Shown here one piece after another: positions 51,850 to 61,399 of a stretch of 64,000 nt of DNA. Each line of letters starts with the position of its first letter. Within the stretch, counting starts at the first letter, position 1. The stretch is from Serratia sp. FDAARGOS_506. Its GTDB lineage: Bacteria; Pseudomonadota; Gammaproteobacteria; Enterobacterales; Enterobacteriaceae. The position numbers and the translations under genes were made by a program. The notes under the pieces are model-generated. The model had not been told where the DNA came from and ran no database searches. It saw only the letters and a list, made by a program, of their open reading frames with translations. The stretch is taken from NCBI RefSeq assembly GCF_003812745.1, contig NZ_CP033831.1:3782001-3846000 (forward strand), written 5' to 3'.

Positions 51850-53235
51850 TCAGACTGGCTTGACGCCGGCGGCCAACAGCGCCTGCTCAAATTTATCCAG
51901 GAAAATACCCAGCTCATCGTTGGTGATCAGCAGTGAAGGCAGCAGGCGCAGCACGCAGCCGTTGCGCCCGCCGCGCTCCAGGATCAGACCGGATTCAAAG
52001 CATTTCTTCTGCAGCAGTGCAGAGAGTTCGCCATCGGCCGGGTAGCAGCCCATGTGATCCTGCGCTTCGTTCGGCTTGACGATCTCGATGCCGATCATCA
52101 GGCCCAGACCGCGAACGTGACCGATTACCGGATAACGTTTCTGCAGCTCGGCCAGTTTGCCTTTCAGCCATTCGCCCTGAGCGGCCACTTTGTCGGCGAC
52201 CTTGTGCTCTTTCAGGTATTGCAGGGTGGTCAGGCCGGTGGCCATCGCCAGCTGGTTGCCGCGGAAGGTACCGGTGTGGTGACCCGGTTCCCAGGCGTCA
52301 AACTGTTTCTTGATGCCCAGTACCGCGAGTGGCAAGCCACCGCCGACCGCTTTCGACATCACGATGATGTCCGGCTCGATGCCTGCGTGTTCGAAGGCGA
52401 ACAGTTTGCCCGTACGGGCGAAACCGGCCTGAACTTCGTCGATGATCAGCAGAATGCCGTGCTCCTGCGTCACTTTGCGGATGCGCTGCAGCCACTCGGC
52501 CGGGGCCGGGTTAACGCCGCCTTCGCCCTGAACGGCTTCCAGGATCACCGCCGCCGGTTTACGCACGCCGCTTTCCACGTCGTTGATCAGGTTGTCGAAG
52601 TAGTAGGTCAGCGCCTTGACGCCGGCTTCGCCGCCGATGCCCAGCGGGCAGCGGTATTCATGCGGATAAGGCATGAACTGCACTTCCGGCATCATGCCGT
52701 TGATCGCCGCCTTCGGTGACAGGTTGCCGGTAACCGACAGCGCGCCGTGGGTCATGCCGTGATAACCGCCGGAGAAGCTGATCACGCCGGAACGGCCGGT
52801 GTGTTTTTTCGCCAGCTTCAGCGCGGCTTCCACCGCATCGGCACCGGACGGGCCGCAGAACTGCAGGCAATACTCTTTGCCTTCGCCAGGCAACAGAGAG
52901 AGCAAGTAATCGGAGAAACGATCTTTCAACGGGGTCGTGAGATCGAGAGTATGTAACGGCAAGCCGCTGGTAATGACATTTTGGATGCTTTGCAGGACGT
53001 CGGGGTGATTATGTCCAAGAGCCAACGTTCCTGCCCCGGCCAGGCAATCAAGATATTGATTATTCTCAACATCAGTGATCCAAACGCCCTGGGCTTTCGC
53101 AATTGCCAACGGCAATTTGCGCGGATAACTCCTAACATTCGACTCAAATTCGGCTTGACGCGCCAAATAGGTTTCATTGTTTCCGTTTAATGAGTTTGCA
53201 ACTAAAGTATCAATACGGACTTTATCCGTCATCAT
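51850..53235 (-). CDS. dat: Diaminobutyrate--2-oxoglutarate aminotransferase
   Basis: A 461-residue class III aminotransferase. The PLP Lys is in [14 protein letters not shown], preceded by [15 protein letters not shown] with the cofactor Asp. It makes L-2,4-diaminobutyrate from aspartate semialdehyde and glutamate. GGAGAG precedes tandem ATGs. With ddc it supplies 1,3-diaminopropane, which can be used for norspermidine or siderophore building blocks. The promoter should lie in the 500-bp AT-rich gap upstream. Confidence 0.93.
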   Translation of the reverse strand: MMTDKVRIDTLVANSLNGNNETYLARQAEFESNVRSYPRKLPLAIAKAQGVWITDVENNQYLDCLAGAGTLALGHNHPDVLQSIQNVITSGLPLHTLDLTTPLKDRFSDYLLSLLPGEGKEYCLQFCGPSGADAVEAALKLAKKHTGRSGVISFSGGYHGMTHGALSVTGNLSPKAAINGMMPEVQFMPYPHEYRCPLGIGGEAGVKALTYYFDNLINDVESGVRKPAAVILEAVQGEGGVNPAPAEWLQRIRKVTQEHGILLIIDEVQAGFARTGKLFAFEHAGIEPDIIVMSKAVGGGLPLAVLGIKKQFDAWEPGHHTGTFRGNQLAMATGLTTLQYLKEHKVADKVAAQGEWLKGKLAELQKRYPVIGHVRGLGLMIGIEIVKPNEAQDHMGCYPADGELSALLQKKCFESGLILERGGRNGCVLRLLPSLLITNDELGIFLDKFEQALLAAGVKPV

Positions 53236-53737
53236 ATCTCTCCTACAATCGAAGGTCTCAACACGCTCCGATTGAATTAATGAATAAGAAAAGTAACTGC
53301 CTTGTGAAAAGCGCGACCAATATATGGCTTTTTTGCCCGGGACTCAATAGCCGATTTTGTTTTGAATTGTTTAGTTTTTTCTTAGGTTCATCAATATGTT
53401 GTTGATTTATTGACCGTTGATTTTGGCGGCAAAAAACAACATATCGTTAACATGGCACAAAAATCCTTTCTGCCGCCAACGCGACGGCGCCTTTAATGCG
53501 TTTATTAATAAGGTGAATTTTCAGTTAATAACATAAATAGGAAATAGCGGCTTATTTTTATCTATTCACCACATTAAGTCCTATAGCGTTTATATACACA
53601 AAATTTGTGATGAATATAAATGGCCAACCGTTAAAAGCGCAGCATCCAGGGCAGTGATTTATCACAGATTTCACGTAGCGCGATCAAAAAAGCGGGATTT
53701 TTACGCAACGCCGGCCAGTACGCCGGCGCTGTTGTCA
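53236..53737. other. AT-rich dat upstream region, no gene
   Basis: About 500 bp without a supportable gene. It contains CACAAAATTTGTG, a 13-bp dyad with a central A (53597-53609), the dyad GTGATTTATCAC (53654-53665) and a hairpin CGCCGGC/GCCGGCG (53709-53728) near the end of the oxidoreductase gene. The first two could be operator half-sites for dat control; I cannot assign the protein. Confidence 0.5.
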
Positions 53738-54958
53738 TTAACGTTGTTGTAACCAGGCGTGGTAACGCTGCAGGATGCGGCGAGTGCGCCACTGATCGAC
53801 GAGCAGCGTGAACAGCGGAGAGTAGCGCACGCTGCGCGGCCGATCGTCACTCAGTGCGCGCATCCGGCGCTTGACCAATGCCATGCGGGCGAGCGACGCC
53901 ATTGTTTTGTTGCGCCAGGTGACTGGAGCAGGCAGCGCATGGGGGGCTGCCCCAGTTTGCCAGCGGCGCGGCAGATCGGGCACTTCCGCCATGGCGGTGG
54001 CGATGCCGGCGACCGCGACACCGCTGTCCAGCACTTGCTGCGCCACCGAAGGACGGGCGATGCCGCCGGTGGTCATCACCGGCATGCGGGCCACGGCGGC
54101 AAGATCGCGGGCGAAGGACAGAAAATAGGCTTCTCGCGCCAGGGTGCGGCCATCCGCCGTTTCGCCTTGCATCGCCGGGCTTTCGTAGCTGCCGCCGGAC
54201 AGTTCAATCATATCAACCGGCAGATCGTTCAACATCAGCACCACCTGGCGGGCGTCGTCCGATGAAAAACCGCCGCGCTGAAAATCGGCGGAGTTCAATT
54301 TGACCGCTACACAAAATTCCGGCGAGACGCGTTCGCGCACCGCACGCACCACCTCCAGCAGCAGGCGGGCGCGGTTAGCCAATTCGCCACCCCAACGATC
54401 GTTGCGTTGGTTGGTCAGCGGCGAGAGAAACTGGGAAATCAGGTAGCCATGCGCCGCGTGGATTTCCACACCGGTAAAACCGGCCTGCTCAGCGGCGTGC
54501 GCGCTGGCGGCGAAGCGCGCGATAACCTCGGCGATCTGCGCTTCATCCATCGCCTGCGGCTGGGCGAACAGCTTGCTGTGCTTGCCCATCGCCAGCGGGA
54601 TGGCGGAGGGCGCCCACGCGTTGCCGCCCATATTCGCCATCACCTGCCGGCCAGGGTGATTGAGCTGCATCCACACCTGCGCGCCGCCCTGGCGCGCGGC
54701 CTTGGCCCAGGTTTCGAACGGGGCGAGCGGCGTGTCTTGTTCCAGCACCACGCCGCCGGGTCCGGTCATGGCGCGGCCGTCGATCATCACGTTGCCGGTG
54801 ATGATCAAGCCGGCGCCGCCTTCGGCCCAATGGCGGTATAAGCGCCACAGCGCCGGGCCGGGCAGTTGGCCCGGGGCAGCCAGATTTTCTTCCATCGCCG
54901 CCTTAGCCAGACGGTTGGTCAGGTGGCTGCCGTTGGGCAGAGTCAGTGGGGTAAACAT
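53738..54958 (-). CDS. Old-yellow-enzyme-family NADH:flavin oxidoreductase
   Basis: A 406-residue FMN TIM-barrel enzyme. It starts MFTPLTLPNGSHLTNRLAKA and has GVEIHAAHGYLISQFLSPLTNQR, abbreviated by its AAHGYLISQFLSP core, and MTTGGIARPSVAQQVLD near the C-terminus. The family reduces activated alkenes or opens other enones. It is divergent from a MerR-type regulator and preceded by a 19-bp-spacer promoter with the dyad inside, so it is almost certainly that regulator's target. There is no iron-sulfur Cys cluster, so it is not a 2,4-dienoyl-CoA reductase. Confidence 0.9.
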   Translation of the reverse strand: MFTPLTLPNGSHLTNRLAKAAMEENLAAPGQLPGPALWRLYRHWAEGGAGLIITGNVMIDGRAMTGPGGVVLEQDTPLAPFETWAKAARQGGAQVWMQLNHPGRQVMANMGGNAWAPSAIPLAMGKHSKLFAQPQAMDEAQIAEVIARFAASAHAAEQAGFTGVEIHAAHGYLISQFLSPLTNQRNDRWGGELANRARLLLEVVRAVRERVSPEFCVAVKLNSADFQRGGFSSDDARQVVLMLNDLPVDMIELSGGSYESPAMQGETADGRTLAREAYFLSFARDLAAVARMPVMTTGGIARPSVAQQVLDSGVAVAGIATAMAEVPDLPRRWQTGAAPHALPAPVTWRNKTMASLARMALVKRRMRALSDDRPRSVRYSPLFTLLVDQWRTRRILQRYHAWLQQR

Positions 54959-54993
54959 CGGTTTTGCGCTCCTGTCGTAAGGGGAATGGCGCT

Positions 54994-55024
54994 ATACTAG
55001 GTTTAAAGTTAACTTTAAGGTCAA
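54994..55024 (-). promoter_or_regulatory. MerR-type promoter with 19-bp spacer
   Basis: On the minus strand: -35 TTGACC (55019-55024), -10 TAGTAT (54994-54999), with exactly 19 bp between. The spacer holds the perfect 16-bp palindrome TTAAAGTTAACTTTAA (55003-55018). Overlong spacers with an internal dyad are the hallmark of MerR-activated promoters. It points at the oxidoreductase gene. Confidence 0.88.
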
Positions 55025-55030
55025 TAGGGC

Positions 55031-55453
55031 ATGAAGATCGGAGAATTGGCGCAGCGCGCCGGGATGGCCGCCTCGGCGATACGCTACTACGAGCAGCTGG
55101 GGCTGCTGCCGAAACCGGTGCGCGGCGTCAACGGTTATCGGGTCTACAGCGATAGCGCGCTGGAGCGATTGCACCTGATCCAAATCGGTCAAAATCTGGG
55201 GTTTTCGCTGCAGGCGATCCAACGCGTGCTGGCGCTGCAGGGCAGTGCTTATCAGGATGGGTTGATACGTGGCGTCGATGAACGGCTGGCGGAGATCGAG
55301 CTGATGATGTCCACGCTGAATGAACAACGAGAAACCCTGCTGAAGACCCGGCTGACGTTATTGGAGTCCGGTGTCGCCGGGCTGTGCCAAGCCAAGGGCG
55401 AAAAACAGGCCGACGCATCGCCGGCCCGGCCGGCAAAGCTTAGCGGCGTTTAA
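55031..55453 (+). CDS. MerR family transcriptional regulator
   Basis: A 140-residue MerR protein. The N-terminal [26 protein letters not shown] is abbreviated by its [14 protein letters not shown] core; a wing and a dimerisation helix follow. No Cys cluster suggests metal binding, and the only Cys near the end is isolated. The binding site overlaps the promoter just upstream, so it activates the oxidoreductase gene and likely controls itself. Its 3' end overlaps the enolase gene by 14 bp. Confidence 0.92.
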   Translation: MKIGELAQRAGMAASAIRYYEQLGLLPKPVRGVNGYRVYSDSALERLHLIQIGQNLGFSLQAIQRVLALQGSAYQDGLIRGVDERLAEIELMMSTLNEQRETLLKTRLTLLESGVAGLCQAKGEKQADASPARPAKLSGV

Positions 55454-56723
55454 AGGCGGAACGCCCGGCATACACCGCCGCGGCGCCCAACTGGTCTTCG
55501 ATGCGCATCAGCTGATTGTATTTTTCGATGCGCTCGCCGCGGCTCGGCGCGCCGGTTTTCAGATGGCCGGCTCGCATCGCGACCGTCATGTCAGCGATAA
55601 AGCTGTCGACGGTTTCACCGCTGCGGTGCGAGATAAAGGTGCCCCAGCCGTTCGCCTGGCAGAGCTGTACGGCGGCGAAGGTTTCGCTCAGCGTGCCGAT
55701 CTGGTTCAGCTTGATCAGTGCCGCATTGGCCAACCGTTCATCAATTCCGCGCTGGATGTATTTCACGTTGGTGACGAACAGATCGTCGCCGACCAGCTCC
55801 ACCTGGTCGCCCAGGGCGTCGCTCAGAATACGCCAGCCGGCCCAGTCGTCCTCGGCCAAGCCGTCTTCAATCAGCACGATGGGGAAATCCTGCACCAGCC
55901 GTTGGTAATAGGCCGTCATCTGGGCTGCGTCCAACTCGAGGTTCTCGCTACGCAGGCGGTACTTGCCGTCGGCATAGAATTCGCTCGAGGCCGGATCCAT
56001 GCAGATCGCGATATCTTCTCCCGGCCGGTAGCCGGCTTTCTCTATCGCCTGCACGATCAGCTCGAGCGGCTGGCGGTTTGAGGCGACCGCCGGTGCGAAA
56101 CCGCCTTCGTCACCGACGCCGACCGACAGGCCTTGCTCCAACAGGATTTGGCGCAGCGCCTGATAAACTTCACTGCCCCAGCGCACGGCCTCGCGTAGCG
56201 ATGGCGCGCCCAGGGGAGCTATCATAAACTCCTGAAAGTCCGCCCCTTGCCACCGGGCGTGCACACCGCCGTTGATGATATTCATGCAGGGCACCGGCAG
56301 CAGGTTGGCGCCGATGCCGCCCAGATAACGATACAGCGGCAGCTGCGACAATTGCGCCGCGAGGCGGGCGGCGGCCAGAGAAACGCCGAGCAGGGCGTTG
56401 GCCCCCAATCGGCTCTTGTTCTCGCTGCCGTCCAGCGCGATCAGCCGGCGGTCTATCTCCTCTTGTTGGCGCACATCCACCCCGCGCAGCGCCTCGTTGA
56501 TCGCCGTTTTGACGCTGTGCACCGCCTCCAGTACGCCTTTGCCGCCGAAACGGTGCGGATCGCCGTCGCGGTGCTCCACCGCCTCGTGCGACCCGGTGCT
56601 GGCTCCCGAAGGCACCGAAGCCCGGGCCACGACGCCCGCCGCGCTCATTTCGACTTCGACGGTCGGGTTGCCGCGCGAATCCAGGATCTCTCTGGCGGTT
56701 ACGCTTTCAATCTCATAGTTCAT
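55440..56723 (-). CDS. Second enolase (phosphopyruvate hydratase paralogue)
   Basis: A 427-residue enolase with all visible active-site parts: [18 protein letters not shown], the metal Asp in IALDG and [10 protein letters not shown], the KLNQIG Lys and SHRSGET. It interconverts 2-phosphoglycerate and phosphoenolpyruvate. The housekeeping eno lies next to pyrG; here the neighbours are a Usp protein and a pyrophosphatase, so this is an extra, diverged copy. Sequence differences such as SGETVDSF for the usual SGETEDTF support that. Its operon spacing is 16 bp. Confidence 0.9.
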   Translation of the reverse strand: MNYEIESVTAREILDSRGNPTVEVEMSAAGVVARASVPSGASTGSHEAVEHRDGDPHRFGGKGVLEAVHSVKTAINEALRGVDVRQQEEIDRRLIALDGSENKSRLGANALLGVSLAAARLAAQLSQLPLYRYLGGIGANLLPVPCMNIINGGVHARWQGADFQEFMIAPLGAPSLREAVRWGSEVYQALRQILLEQGLSVGVGDEGGFAPAVASNRQPLELIVQAIEKAGYRPGEDIAICMDPASSEFYADGKYRLRSENLELDAAQMTAYYQRLVQDFPIVLIEDGLAEDDWAGWRILSDALGDQVELVGDDLFVTNVKYIQRGIDERLANAALIKLNQIGTLSETFAAVQLCQANGWGTFISHRSGETVDSFIADMTVAMRAGHLKTGAPSRGERIEKYNQLMRIEDQLGAAAVYAGRSAFKRR

Positions 56724-56739
56724 GGGGTGTCACCTCGTT

Positions 56740-57168
56740 CTAGGGAGTGGGAACGTGTTTGATCAGCACGTCGATGGATAAATGGTTGATGAATTCGAAG
56801 CCGAAGGAGGCATAGACGCCAAACGGACGGTTCTGATGGCCGAGCAACAAAAGATCGACGCCTTCACGGGCAATCAGGGCTTCGACGTCTTTGAAGCGAT
56901 GGATGCTGACGATTGCGCGCACCTCCAGGGGGATTGAGCAGTCTTCCACCAGGCGGCTGAGCATGGCTTTGGCGGCGATCACCTCGCTGGACTGGCGATC
57001 TTTGGTTTGCGCATCGCTGAGGTAGTCCAGCTCGGCATAGTCGGCGCTGATGTGCGCCACGGTAATGCGCGTACTCATCTGCTGATTGAGGCGTTCGGCA
57101 TGGCGCAACAGCAGCCGGCCGTCGCGTTCATCCTGTACCAGCAGTAAAGCGTGTTGGTAGATCGGCAT
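56740..57168 (-). CDS. Universal stress protein (UspA family)
   Basis: A 142-residue Usp-fold protein starting MPIYQHALLLVQDERDG. It ends with LLLGHQNRPFGVYASFGFEFINHL, in which the ATP-binding Gly-rich loop of UspFG is not obvious, so it more likely follows the non-ATP-binding UspA type. It lies three bases after the pyrophosphatase gene and 16 bp before enolase, in one operon, suggesting a stress-linked role for that pair. Confidence 0.85.
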   Translation of the reverse strand: MPIYQHALLLVQDERDGRLLLRHAERLNQQMSTRITVAHISADYAELDYLSDAQTKDRQSSEVIAAKAMLSRLVEDCSIPLEVRAIVSIHRFKDVEALIAREGVDLLLLGHQNRPFGVYASFGFEFINHLSIDVLIKHVPTP

Positions 57169-57171
57169 GAC

Positions 57172-58137
57172 TTATCTCCCTGCGTGAGCAATCTGTAGGG
57201 TTAACCACGGTAAAACCTCTTTTTTTCGGCTCGTCATACCGGGCAGCGACACCTGCTGAATGGCGAGCACCCGGTTCGACGAGAAATACAGGGTGGAGCG
57301 ATGGTGGGTGATATCGGTAACCAGCAGCGCGGTCATCTCCAGCCCGGCCTCCTGCTTCGCCTGCTCGAGCGCCTGTTGCAGTGCGGGCAACAGCGGATCG
57401 ATGTCGCTCATGGCCCGCACCTCTATCTGCGACAGCAGCAGCGAGACGGTATGGATGCGGTAATTCTTGGCATCGCGCTGCAGCAACTGCGGGGCGGATT
57501 GCCCCGAGAGATCGGTTTTGGCGGCGAGCAGCCCGGCGGTGAAGGCGTCATAGTCGACGTGAGAGATTGCGCGTAACCGGGTGACCGCCAGCCGATCCTG
57601 TTCCGTGGTGGTCGGCGCACTGAGCGCGACGGTGTCGCTCAGGATGGCGCCCAGCAGCAGCGTGGCCTGCGCGGCGTTAAGTGGCATTGGCTTTTCTGTC
57701 GTCAGGATTTGCAGGATCAGGGTGGCGCAACAGCCGACGGCGCGCACCCAGACATCGGGCGGGTTGCGGGTGACTAACGTGCCCAGGCGGTGATGGTCGA
57801 TAACGCCGACCACGTCGCTGTCGGGCAATGAGGCCGGGCCTTGTTCGATATCGGTAAAGTCGACCAGCCAGACTTTGCGGTCACGGAGATCGTCTGTCAG
57901 CAGCGCAGGCGCCTGTACGCCGGCGGCAGCCAGTATGTAGCGAGTTTCCGGCGTGAGGTCGCCTAGGCGGAAAGCCACGGCCGGTTTGCCGAGGTGATTG
58001 AGCCAGTCCGCGACCACCAGCGCGCTGCAGATGCTGTCGCTGTCGGGATTTTTATGGCCGAAAACGTACAGGGGCATTTCCCGCGCGACGGCATCGGGCT
58101 GGCGTGGAAAAGGGGTAAGACGTGAGATTTCATTCAT
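57172..58137 (-). CDS. ppaC: Manganese-dependent inorganic pyrophosphatase (family II)
   Basis: A 321-residue DHH-family pyrophosphatase. Metal ligands show in FGHKNPDSDSI, the DHH motif in VVGVIDHHRLG and the C-terminal phosphate-binding SRKKEVLPWL, the diagnostic pair of domains. It hydrolyses pyrophosphate to phosphate. Enterobacteria rely on the unrelated Ppa, so a family II enzyme is an addition. The ATG at 58137 follows AGGAG with ideal spacing. It leads the operon with usp and the second enolase. Confidence 0.93.
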   Translation of the reverse strand: MNEISRLTPFPRQPDAVAREMPLYVFGHKNPDSDSICSALVVADWLNHLGKPAVAFRLGDLTPETRYILAAAGVQAPALLTDDLRDRKVWLVDFTDIEQGPASLPDSDVVGVIDHHRLGTLVTRNPPDVWVRAVGCCATLILQILTTEKPMPLNAAQATLLLGAILSDTVALSAPTTTEQDRLAVTRLRAISHVDYDAFTAGLLAAKTDLSGQSAPQLLQRDAKNYRIHTVSLLLSQIEVRAMSDIDPLLPALQQALEQAKQEAGLEMTALLVTDITHHRSTLYFSSNRVLAIQQVSLPGMTSRKKEVLPWLTLQIAHAGR

Positions 58138-58434
58138 AGCGACTCCTGACATACCTGCCTAAAAAATAAAGCGAAGTTGTATATCAGGCGTCATCATCCG
58201 GTTCGAGTGAACGCGGCGGTTGGGAAAGGTGGAACACCATCACCTTGTGAACGACTGTAGCGCAGCGCGGTGGTAAACGCAACGTCCGGCAAAGTTGGCG
58301 AGAATACATAATCGGATTGATACTGTGAGTGAGTCTATGATGGACAAGGATATTATTTGCCGCTAATCGACGGATAGGCTGAACGGACTCACGCCGGCTA
58401 TGCCGGGCCCGTAGGTGACACAATGGGAGACAAC

Positions 58435-60315
58435 ATGCTCGAACCCTGCTTCCCCGAAAACGAAGCCGAACGCCTGTCGGTATTGAATTCGCTGAACGTG
58501 CTGGATTCGAACTCGGTGGAAAAACTGGATCGTATCACGCGGCTGGCGGCGAAATACTTCGACGTGAACATTGCGCTGGTGTCGCTGATCGATCGGGATC
58601 GCCAATGGTTTTTATCGCGCTACGGTCTGGATGCCCGAGAAACGCCGCGCAATATCTCGTTTTGCGGCCATGCCATCTTGCAACGCGAAGCGTTGGTGGT
58701 GCCCGATACCGCTAAAGACCCGCGTTTTTTCGATAATCCGCTGGTGATCGGCGGGCCGAGGGTCGGTTTTTACGTTGGGCAGCCGCTGTTGTCGCTCGAC
58801 GGCTTGCCGCTCGGCACTCTGTGCATTATCGACAGCCATCCGCAGCCGTTCTCTCCGGAACAACTGGCCGATCTGCATGACTTCGCCGCCGTGGTGGAAG
58901 AGTACCTGCAGAGCATTGAACGCCGCGTCTATACCGAAAACCTGAAATCCGACCTGCAGCGCACGGAGGCGCTGTTCGAACAGACCTTCGCGCAGGCGGC
59001 GGTAGGGATGGCGCTGGTCTCGCTGCAAGGATATTGGCTGCGGGTGAATCCGCGCATCTGCGAAATGCTGCAGTATTCCGAGCGTGAGCTGATGGATCGC
59101 ACCTTCCAGGACATTACCTATCCGCTCGATCTCAACACCGATCTGGAAAAGTTGCAGCAGCTGCTGAAAAATGAAATCAGCACCTATTCGATGGAAAAAC
59201 GCTATTTTCGCGCCGACGGTTCGATCGTTTGGGTGCAGCTGACGGTGGCGCTCAATCGCTTGCCGAACGGCAAGCCGGACCATTTCATCTCGGTCATCGT
59301 CGATATCAGCGAGCGTAAGGCGGCCGAGGCCGATCTGTTCGCGTTGCAGCATGAACTGGAGGAACGCGTCGAAATCCGCACCCGTGAACTGAACGTGGTG
59401 GTCAAGAAACTCAACGAAGAGATTGAGACCCGGGTGCTCGCCGAATACCAGCTCAGCACGGAAAAAGAACGCCTGCGCGCCATTACGGACAATATGCCGG
59501 CGTTGATCAGCCAAATCGACGGTAATGAACGTTACCTGTTCGCCAACAGCGCCTATAAAACCTGGTTCGGTCTGGAAGAGAGCCGCCTCAAAGGGATGAC
59601 GGTACGCGACTTCATGGGAGAGAACGTTTATCAGACAGCGAAACCGATGATAGACAGAGCCTTGGCGGGGGAAATGGTGAGTTTTGAAAATGAGCTCCAG
59701 ACCCAACAGGGGCTGCTGATGATCCACACCACGCTGGTGCCGTGCGAAGCGCAGGGGTTTTATATTCTGTCCATGGATATTACCGAACTGAAACGCTTGC
59801 AACAGCGGCTGGAGTACGAGGCCACGCACGACATGCTGACCGGATTGACCAACCGCCGCGCCTTTCTGCGTCGGTTGTCCGGCACGCTGCAGGTCTGCTG
59901 CGAACAGCGGCAGATGGCGCTGTTGTTCATCGATCTCGACGGTTTCAAGACCCTAAACGACAGCTATGGCCATGACTTTGGCGATCTGATCTTGAAGACA
60001 TTCGCCAAACTGCTTAGCGCCTGCGCCGGTGAACGTCATAGCGTCTCGCGCCTGGCCGGTGACGAGTTCACGGTGATCCTGTGGCCACTGGCGGATCCTC
60101 GGCGCGAGGTCAGCGAATTTTGCGAAAACGTGTTGGCGCGTCTGGCCGATATTTCGCAGATCGGTCAGCAGACCGTGAAGCTGTCCGCCAGCCTGGGCGC
60201 GGCGATCTCCTCGCACAGTGACGTGACGGAGGAGCTGCTGTTGACCCGCGCGGACGGCGCGATGTATCAGGCGAAATCGGCCGGAAAGGGCACCTACGCC
60301 ATCTGCGAGCTGTGA
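58435..60315 (+). CDS. GAF-PAS-PAS-GGDEF diguanylate cyclase
   Basis: A 626-residue soluble signalling protein. A GAF domain lies at about residues 25-160 (VALVSLIDRDRQWFLSRYG), two PAS domains follow at about 180-300 and 350-460 separated by a coiled-coil stretch rich in Glu and Arg, and a GGDEF domain is at the end with SRLAGDEF. The AGDEF form is commonly active. No RxxD inhibitory site is evident. The ATG at 58435 follows GGGAG; an ATG at 58423 is possible. It makes cyclic di-GMP in response to an unknown cytoplasmic signal. Confidence 0.9.
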   Translation: MLEPCFPENEAERLSVLNSLNVLDSNSVEKLDRITRLAAKYFDVNIALVSLIDRDRQWFLSRYGLDARETPRNISFCGHAILQREALVVPDTAKDPRFFDNPLVIGGPRVGFYVGQPLLSLDGLPLGTLCIIDSHPQPFSPEQLADLHDFAAVVEEYLQSIERRVYTENLKSDLQRTEALFEQTFAQAAVGMALVSLQGYWLRVNPRICEMLQYSERELMDRTFQDITYPLDLNTDLEKLQQLLKNEISTYSMEKRYFRADGSIVWVQLTVALNRLPNGKPDHFISVIVDISERKAAEADLFALQHELEERVEIRTRELNVVVKKLNEEIETRVLAEYQLSTEKERLRAITDNMPALISQIDGNERYLFANSAYKTWFGLEESRLKGMTVRDFMGENVYQTAKPMIDRALAGEMVSFENELQTQQGLLMIHTTLVPCEAQGFYILSMDITELKRLQQRLEYEATHDMLTGLTNRRAFLRRLSGTLQVCCEQRQMALLFIDLDGFKTLNDSYGHDFGDLILKTFAKLLSACAGERHSVSRLAGDEFTVILWPLADPRREVSEFCENVLARLADISQIGQQTVKLSASLGAAISSHSDVTEELLLTRADGAMYQAKSAGKGTYAICEL

Positions 60316-60723
60316 GTGTGCAACGGTGGCGGTCTCGGGGTTACGGCAGGCCTTTTTCTCGCTGCATCATAGAGAGGGGCGGTTGGCGCGCGATCATGTC
60401 TTATGCCGTGTTGGCCTGCGGCGCTGGGGTTGCCTGCCTGACGGCTGGCGCTGTTCGTCTCGCCGTTCAGGCGGCTAACTAGTACCGTAATACGCTCAAT
60501 CTTGTAGCGGTTTTTTGCGCCGTTGGCGAGGCTCTTATATATTTATTAGCATGCCTGAGGCAGGTTAGGCATGAAACGGCGGTCGGTCGGGCCGCTGTAA
60601 GTACGACAGTTAATCCGTTCGCCAAGAGGCTGCGAGCCTGTGCTTTCGGTAGGGACAGCCGCCAATCGTTTTTATGGCGACCGAAGGCGGAGCAGCTACT
60701 CACAGGTCACGAGGACACTTACC
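60316..60723. other. Intergenic region before the cupin gene
   Basis: About 400 bp with no supportable gene. An inverted repeat ATGCCT/AGGCAT spans 60551-60572; otherwise I see no repeat, RNA gene or clear promoter. Confidence 0.5.
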
Positions 60724-61041
60724 ATGCATAAGAGAACACTGGCGTCACTGCATTACGAAAACATGCCTTACGATGGGGTGCGTTTTCATATTTTAAAACG
60801 GGAGACGCCTGGCCATACGGCGTTGCTGAAGTTGGATGCGGGGAGCCGGCAACCGGCGCGTTTTCATCCGGGGTGGGTGAAATTGATGGTGCTGAGCGGT
60901 GAACTGAAGGTTGACGATCAGACGTTACAACCCCATGAGATGTTAATCATTCCTGCCAATACCGCCTATACGGTACAGGCCATTACTGAAGTGATTTGTT
61001 TGGCGATTTCCGAACTGGACGGCGCTGAGTTGGCCCGTTGA
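60724..61041 (+). CDS. Small cupin-domain protein
   Basis: A 105-residue single cupin (beta-barrel) protein beginning MHKRTLASLHYENMPYDGV. It carries PARFHPGWVKLMVLSGELKV and PHEMLIIPANTAYTVQA, in which one conserved His is visible but the usual second and third metal ligands are not all present, so a sensory or binding role is as likely as catalysis. GAGG precedes the ATG at some distance. A large stem-loop lies just downstream and an AraC-type cupin regulator gene after that. Confidence 0.8.
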   Translation: MHKRTLASLHYENMPYDGVRFHILKRETPGHTALLKLDAGSRQPARFHPGWVKLMVLSGELKVDDQTLQPHEMLIIPANTAYTVQAITEVICLAISELDGAELAR

Positions 61042-61399
61042 TGTGATAACACTAATGGATAGAGGAGAGCCTAGGCGCTCTCCATATCCATTCAGCATTG
61101 AGCCGCCCCCCCAGGCTGAGCTACCTGCTGATTGATGCGTATACCTCCTGATTTTTGCCACCGCGCTTTCCCTTTCCATCACTTTCGGCTACGTCGCCCC
61201 CGCAACGAGCCGCCATTGCGCAGCGCATGCGCAACGTCATCGTCTCCGTTTTACGCAGAACGATGAAATTTTGGTGTAAATAGTGAGTTTCTTCGCATAA
61301 GGCCCCTGGTGTGGCTTGCGAGAACGTCACTATATGGAGGATCATCCGGCCTCTCTATCAAATAAAAGACATTCGCGTTATCAAAAGGGACAAACGACC
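61042..61399. other. Intergenic region between cupin and AraC genes
   Basis: A 358-bp gap with no gene. It contains the long stem-loop at 61055-61091 and then GC-rich sequence without other visible signals until the AraC start. Confidence 0.5.
61055..61091 (+). other. Bulged stem-loop after the cupin gene
   Basis: Inner arms GGAGAGC and GCTCTCC (loop CTAGGC) plus outer arms ATGGATA and TATCCAT separated by a small bulge, starting 13 bp after the stop. No U tract follows; it could be an RNA structure stabilising or ending the transcript. Confidence 0.6.

Noticed and set aside
53460-53490. TGGCAC at 53453 as a second sigma-54 promoter for dat
   Set aside because: No GC at the -12 position with correct 10-bp spacing, and the orientation is away from dat.
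60479-60703. 74-codon minus-strand frame before the cupin gene
   Set aside because: No family resemblance and no ribosome-binding site; probably random.
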